A DNA stretch of 64,000 nucleotides. Origin: Flavicella sp965243265. GTDB lineage: Bacteria; Bacteroidota; Bacteroidia; Flavobacteriales; Flavobacteriaceae. The stretch spans positions 1 through 64,000 of the forward strand of contig CBDEUL010000012.1 in assembly GCA_965243265.1 (NCBI GenBank), read 5' to 3'. Positions within the stretch are counted from its first letter, which is position 1; each line of letters begins with the position of its first letter. Shown here one piece after another: positions 61,925-64,000 of the stretch. The notes under the pieces were generated by a model, which worked only from the letters and a program-made list of their open reading frames with translations, had not been told where the DNA came from and searched no databases. Both the position numbers and the translations under genes were made by a program.

Positions 61925-63259
61925 ATGTACAAAAAAAATATATTTATATACATAGCACTGGTTTACTTTACTGTTAGTAAAGTAAATGCACAAGACTACT
62001 TTTCTTTTTACAACTTAGAAGATTATGTAGTACAAACGCAAAACGTATCACCTGTTTTTATTCCTAAAAACTCATTTACATTTGCTGTTCCTGTAGTCAA
62101 TGTTGGTTTAAACTTTAACTCTGGTTTTAAAGTAAACCAATTATTAGTTCAAGATGAAACAACTCAAAACTTAAGATTTGATCTAGACAACCTTTATGCT
62201 ACCTCTGCAGAGGATAATGACTTAAATATTGATTTATCGGTCAACTTATTTTTTATGGCTTTTAAAATGAACAAAGGGTCATTCACTGTTTTTGCAAACA
62301 CCAAAGCAACAAACAATTTAAGATATACTAAAGATTTTCTTAATGTTGCTGCCAATGGAATAACATCTAGTTTTGTCCTTTCCGAACAAAATAAATTTAC
62401 AGGATACAATGAAATTGGTATTGGTATTACTCGTACTTTCTTAAAAGACAGGTTAGCCATTGCTGTAAGAGCCAAATATCTAAATGGTTTTGCTCATACT
62501 TCTACAGAGGATGATGCTCAAATAAGTTTAGATATTGACGAAAACACAGCTGCTTACACCATTAGAGCCTCTAACGCTACAGTTAATACAGCTGGTATCA
62601 ACTACGACGATGGTGAAGACTTTTCTATTTTTACAGGAAACACTGGTTTTGGCTTTGATTTTGGAGCAACATTTAAAGCTACTAAAAAATTAATCTTTGA
62701 AATAGCTGTAAATGATGTGGGTTCTATCAATTGGAAAGAAAATGTTACAAACTACAATGTAATAGATACTGATGCAGATGGTATTCTTTATGAAGGTATC
62801 GATTTAAGAGAGCCTGATACTGAGAATGAATTTAACAACATTGTTGATATGGATGAAACGAATGAAAGTTTTACATCTAACCTTAATATGAAAACATATC
62901 TATCTGCACGTTACAAATTAACCGATAGAAATATGTTTACACTTGCCGCTTTTAACAACCATGCATTTGGAGATATCAAACCTAGTTACTCTTTAGGGTA
63001 CAACAGAACCTTAAACAAAACTACTTTTGGTGTTTTAGCAAGTATGGGAGGTGTTGAAAACGATCTTAGATTTGGTGCCAATTTTACAGTAAACTTAGGT
63101 CCTTTACAATTATACGGAGCTACAGATAGTTTGGCAGCCGTTTTTACAAAACCAGAAGAATCTACAGGTTTAAATGCTAGACTTGGATTGAACTTTGTTT
63201 TTGGATATAAAAAATGGATTAAAAAAGCAAAGCAAGAAGAAGAATTAATGGAAGAATAA
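61925..63259 (+). CDS. DUF5723-like outer membrane protein
   Basis: 444 residues. The signal peptide ends near 22 (KVNAQD). The rest is a run of amphipathic strands with FSPVFIPKNSF-like and GIGITRTFLKDRLAIAVRAKYL segments and an aromatic end region (LGLNFVFGYKKW) before a charged tail. This fits the DUF5723 family of predicted outer membrane barrels, of unknown function. It is probably cotranscribed with the lipoprotein before it. Confidence 0.75.
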   Translation: MYKKNIFIYIALVYFTVSKVNAQDYFSFYNLEDYVVQTQNVSPVFIPKNSFTFAVPVVNVGLNFNSGFKVNQLLVQDETTQNLRFDLDNLYATSAEDNDLNIDLSVNLFFMAFKMNKGSFTVFANTKATNNLRYTKDFLNVAANGITSSFVLSEQNKFTGYNEIGIGITRTFLKDRLAIAVRAKYLNGFAHTSTEDDAQISLDIDENTAAYTIRASNATVNTAGINYDDGEDFSIFTGNTGFGFDFGATFKATKKLIFEIAVNDVGSINWKENVTNYNVIDTDADGILYEGIDLREPDTENEFNNIVDMDETNESFTSNLNMKTYLSARYKLTDRNMFTLAAFNNHAFGDIKPSYSLGYNRTLNKTTFGVLASMGGVENDLRFGANFTVNLGPLQLYGATDSLAAVFTKPEESTGLNARLGLNFVFGYKKWIKKAKQEEELMEE

Positions 63260-63282
63260 CTTCTCCTTAGAAACTCAAGAAT

Positions 63283-63319
63283 AAACAAACAAGATCGCTA
63301 TTAGCGATCTTGTTTGTTT
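63283..63319 (+). terminator. Strong terminator after the DUF5723-like gene
   Basis: A 17-bp perfect stem (63283-63299 with 63303-63319) with a 3-base loop, followed by T residues. Confidence 0.9.
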
Positions 63320-63375
63320 TAAAATACTGATGATAAACACCTTAAAAAAAATATTTATTTTTATTTATTTTTTAC

Positions 63376-63406
63376 TTGCGTAAACCTTTTATCTTACCTA
63401 TATTTG
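63376..63406 (+). promoter_or_regulatory. tRNA-Thr promoter
   Basis: TTG (63376-63378), a 20-bp spacer and TATATTTG (63399-63406), 31 bases before the tRNA: a complete Bacteroidota promoter. Confidence 0.75.
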
Positions 63407-63437
63407 CATCGCTTTAGAGATAAAGCAAAACATAAAA

Positions 63438-63511
63438 GCCGATGTAGCTCAGCTGGCTAGAGCAGCTGATTTGTAATCAGCAGGTCGGGGGTTCGAGTCC
63501 CTTCATCGGCT
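63438..63511 (+). tRNA. tRNA-Thr (anticodon TGT)
   Basis: A 74-base cloverleaf. The acceptor GCCGATG pairs with CATCGGC, and the anticodon loop TTTGTAA gives TGT. Confidence 0.97.
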
Positions 63512-63512
63512 C

Positions 63513-63545
63513 AAAAAAACATTCCAATTTGGAATGTTTTTTTTT
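63513..63545. terminator. Bidirectional terminator after tRNA-Thr
   Basis: An inverted repeat with core CATTCCA/TGGAATG, flanked by A and T runs, between the tRNA and the facing carbonic-anhydrase-like gene. Confidence 0.85.
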
Positions 63546-63564
63546 GCACAAAACTTAAATCAAA

Positions 63565-64000
63565 TTACTCCTTAAACCAAGAAGCATATTTGATATAATT
63601 ATCAGCTATTCTGTGAATTTCTCCTTTCAACAACTCATCACTAATATCTTTTATCTTTTTAGCTGGAATACCCGCATACACACTTCCTGACTCTATATGA
63701 GTCCCTTTTGCGACAACCGCTCCTGCCGCTACAATAGAATTACTCTCGATAATACATCCATCCATTACAATAGCCCCCATACCAATCAAAACATTATCTT
63801 TTAACGTACACCCATGAACAATAGCATTATGCCCTATGGAAACACTATTTCCTATGGTTGTTGGATATTTTTCAAAAGTAGCGTGTATCACCGCTCCATC
63901 TTGAATATTTACCTTATTCCCCATTTTTATATAATGTACATCGCCTCTCACTACCGCATTGTACCAAATACTACATTGATCTCCCATAGAAACCTCTCCT
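63565..64000 (-). CDS. Gamma-carbonic-anhydrase-like hexapeptide protein (partial)
   Basis: The last 145 codons are present; the 5' end lies beyond the window. Left-handed beta-helix repeats are clear (CSIWYNAVVRGDV, NIQDGAVIHATF, IGHNAIVHGC, LIGMGAIVMDG), matching the gamma-CA/YrdA group. The likely metal histidines are those in IHATF, IGHNA and VHGC. Whether it is an active carbonic anhydrase is unknown. Confidence 0.88.
   Translation of the reverse strand, partial: GEVSMGDQCSIWYNAVVRGDVHYIKMGNKVNIQDGAVIHATFEKYPTTIGNSVSIGHNAIVHGCTLKDNVLIGMGAIVMDGCIIESNSIVAAGAVVAKGTHIESGSVYAGIPAKKIKDISDELLKGEIHRIADNYIKYASWFKE

Overview
The window comes from a low-GC marine bacterium of the family Flavobacteriaceae (phylum Bacteroidota). 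The signs are the Bacteroidota promoter boxes (TTG, about 19 bp, TAnnTTTG), the lack of Shine-Dalgarno sequences before genes although the 16S end carries an anti-SD, type IX secretion (T9SS) sorting tails, gldF/gldG gliding genes, the mevalonate route to isoprenoids, and polysaccharide-active secreted enzymes (sulfatase, sialate-O-acetylesterase-like enzyme, G8/beta-helix protein). The genus cannot be fixed by eye.

Layout. 0.1-7.3 kb: one giant secreted protein (signal peptide, G8 domain, parallel beta-helix, six PKD-like and two F5/8C-like repeats, T9SS tail). 7.5-13.1 kb: a complete rRNA operon on the minus strand (16S, tRNA-Ile, tRNA-Ala, 23S, 5S) with two similar promoter blocks. 13.4-20.5 kb: secreted SGNH esterase, purC, phoH, SAM hydrolase, and a single-frame gldF-gldG fusion. 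20.5-24.1 kb: the accessory stretch, with a CI-like regulator diverging from three small unknown genes over a palindrome, a decayed sulfatase tail with three frame disruptions, a broken unknown gene, and an orphan lipoprotein. 24.2-33.3 kb: tRNA-Leu, M20 dipeptidase, then a minus-strand run dnaE, hemW, mmcQ/yjbR, SGNH hydrolase, esterase. 33.6-44.6 kb: sulfatase, dps, lipoprotein, rpsP-rimM-trmN6, a four-gene redox/rhodanese operon, Kir channel, NTP pyrophosphohydrolase, porin, DHFR-like protein. 44.6-50.1 kb: nadA-nadB, ilvE, mnmD, rRNA pseudouridine synthase. 50.3-60 kb: isoprenoid genes (UbiA transferase, mevalonate kinase, mvaD, GYDIA kinase, HMG-CoA reductase) interrupted by a HEXXH/beta-propeller/barrel protein and a flavoprotein. 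60.1-63.3 kb: an envelope pair (lipoprotein plus DUF5723-like). 63.4-64 kb: tRNA-Thr and a gamma-carbonic-anhydrase-like gene cut by the window end.

Most of the window is housekeeping. The most unusual parts are the small regulator module at 20.5-21.8 kb, the pseudogene scar beside it, the gldFG fusion, the giant G8 protein with its TGACGT-repeat promoter, and the HEXXH-propeller-barrel protein. No CRISPR array, insertion sequence or intact phage was seen.
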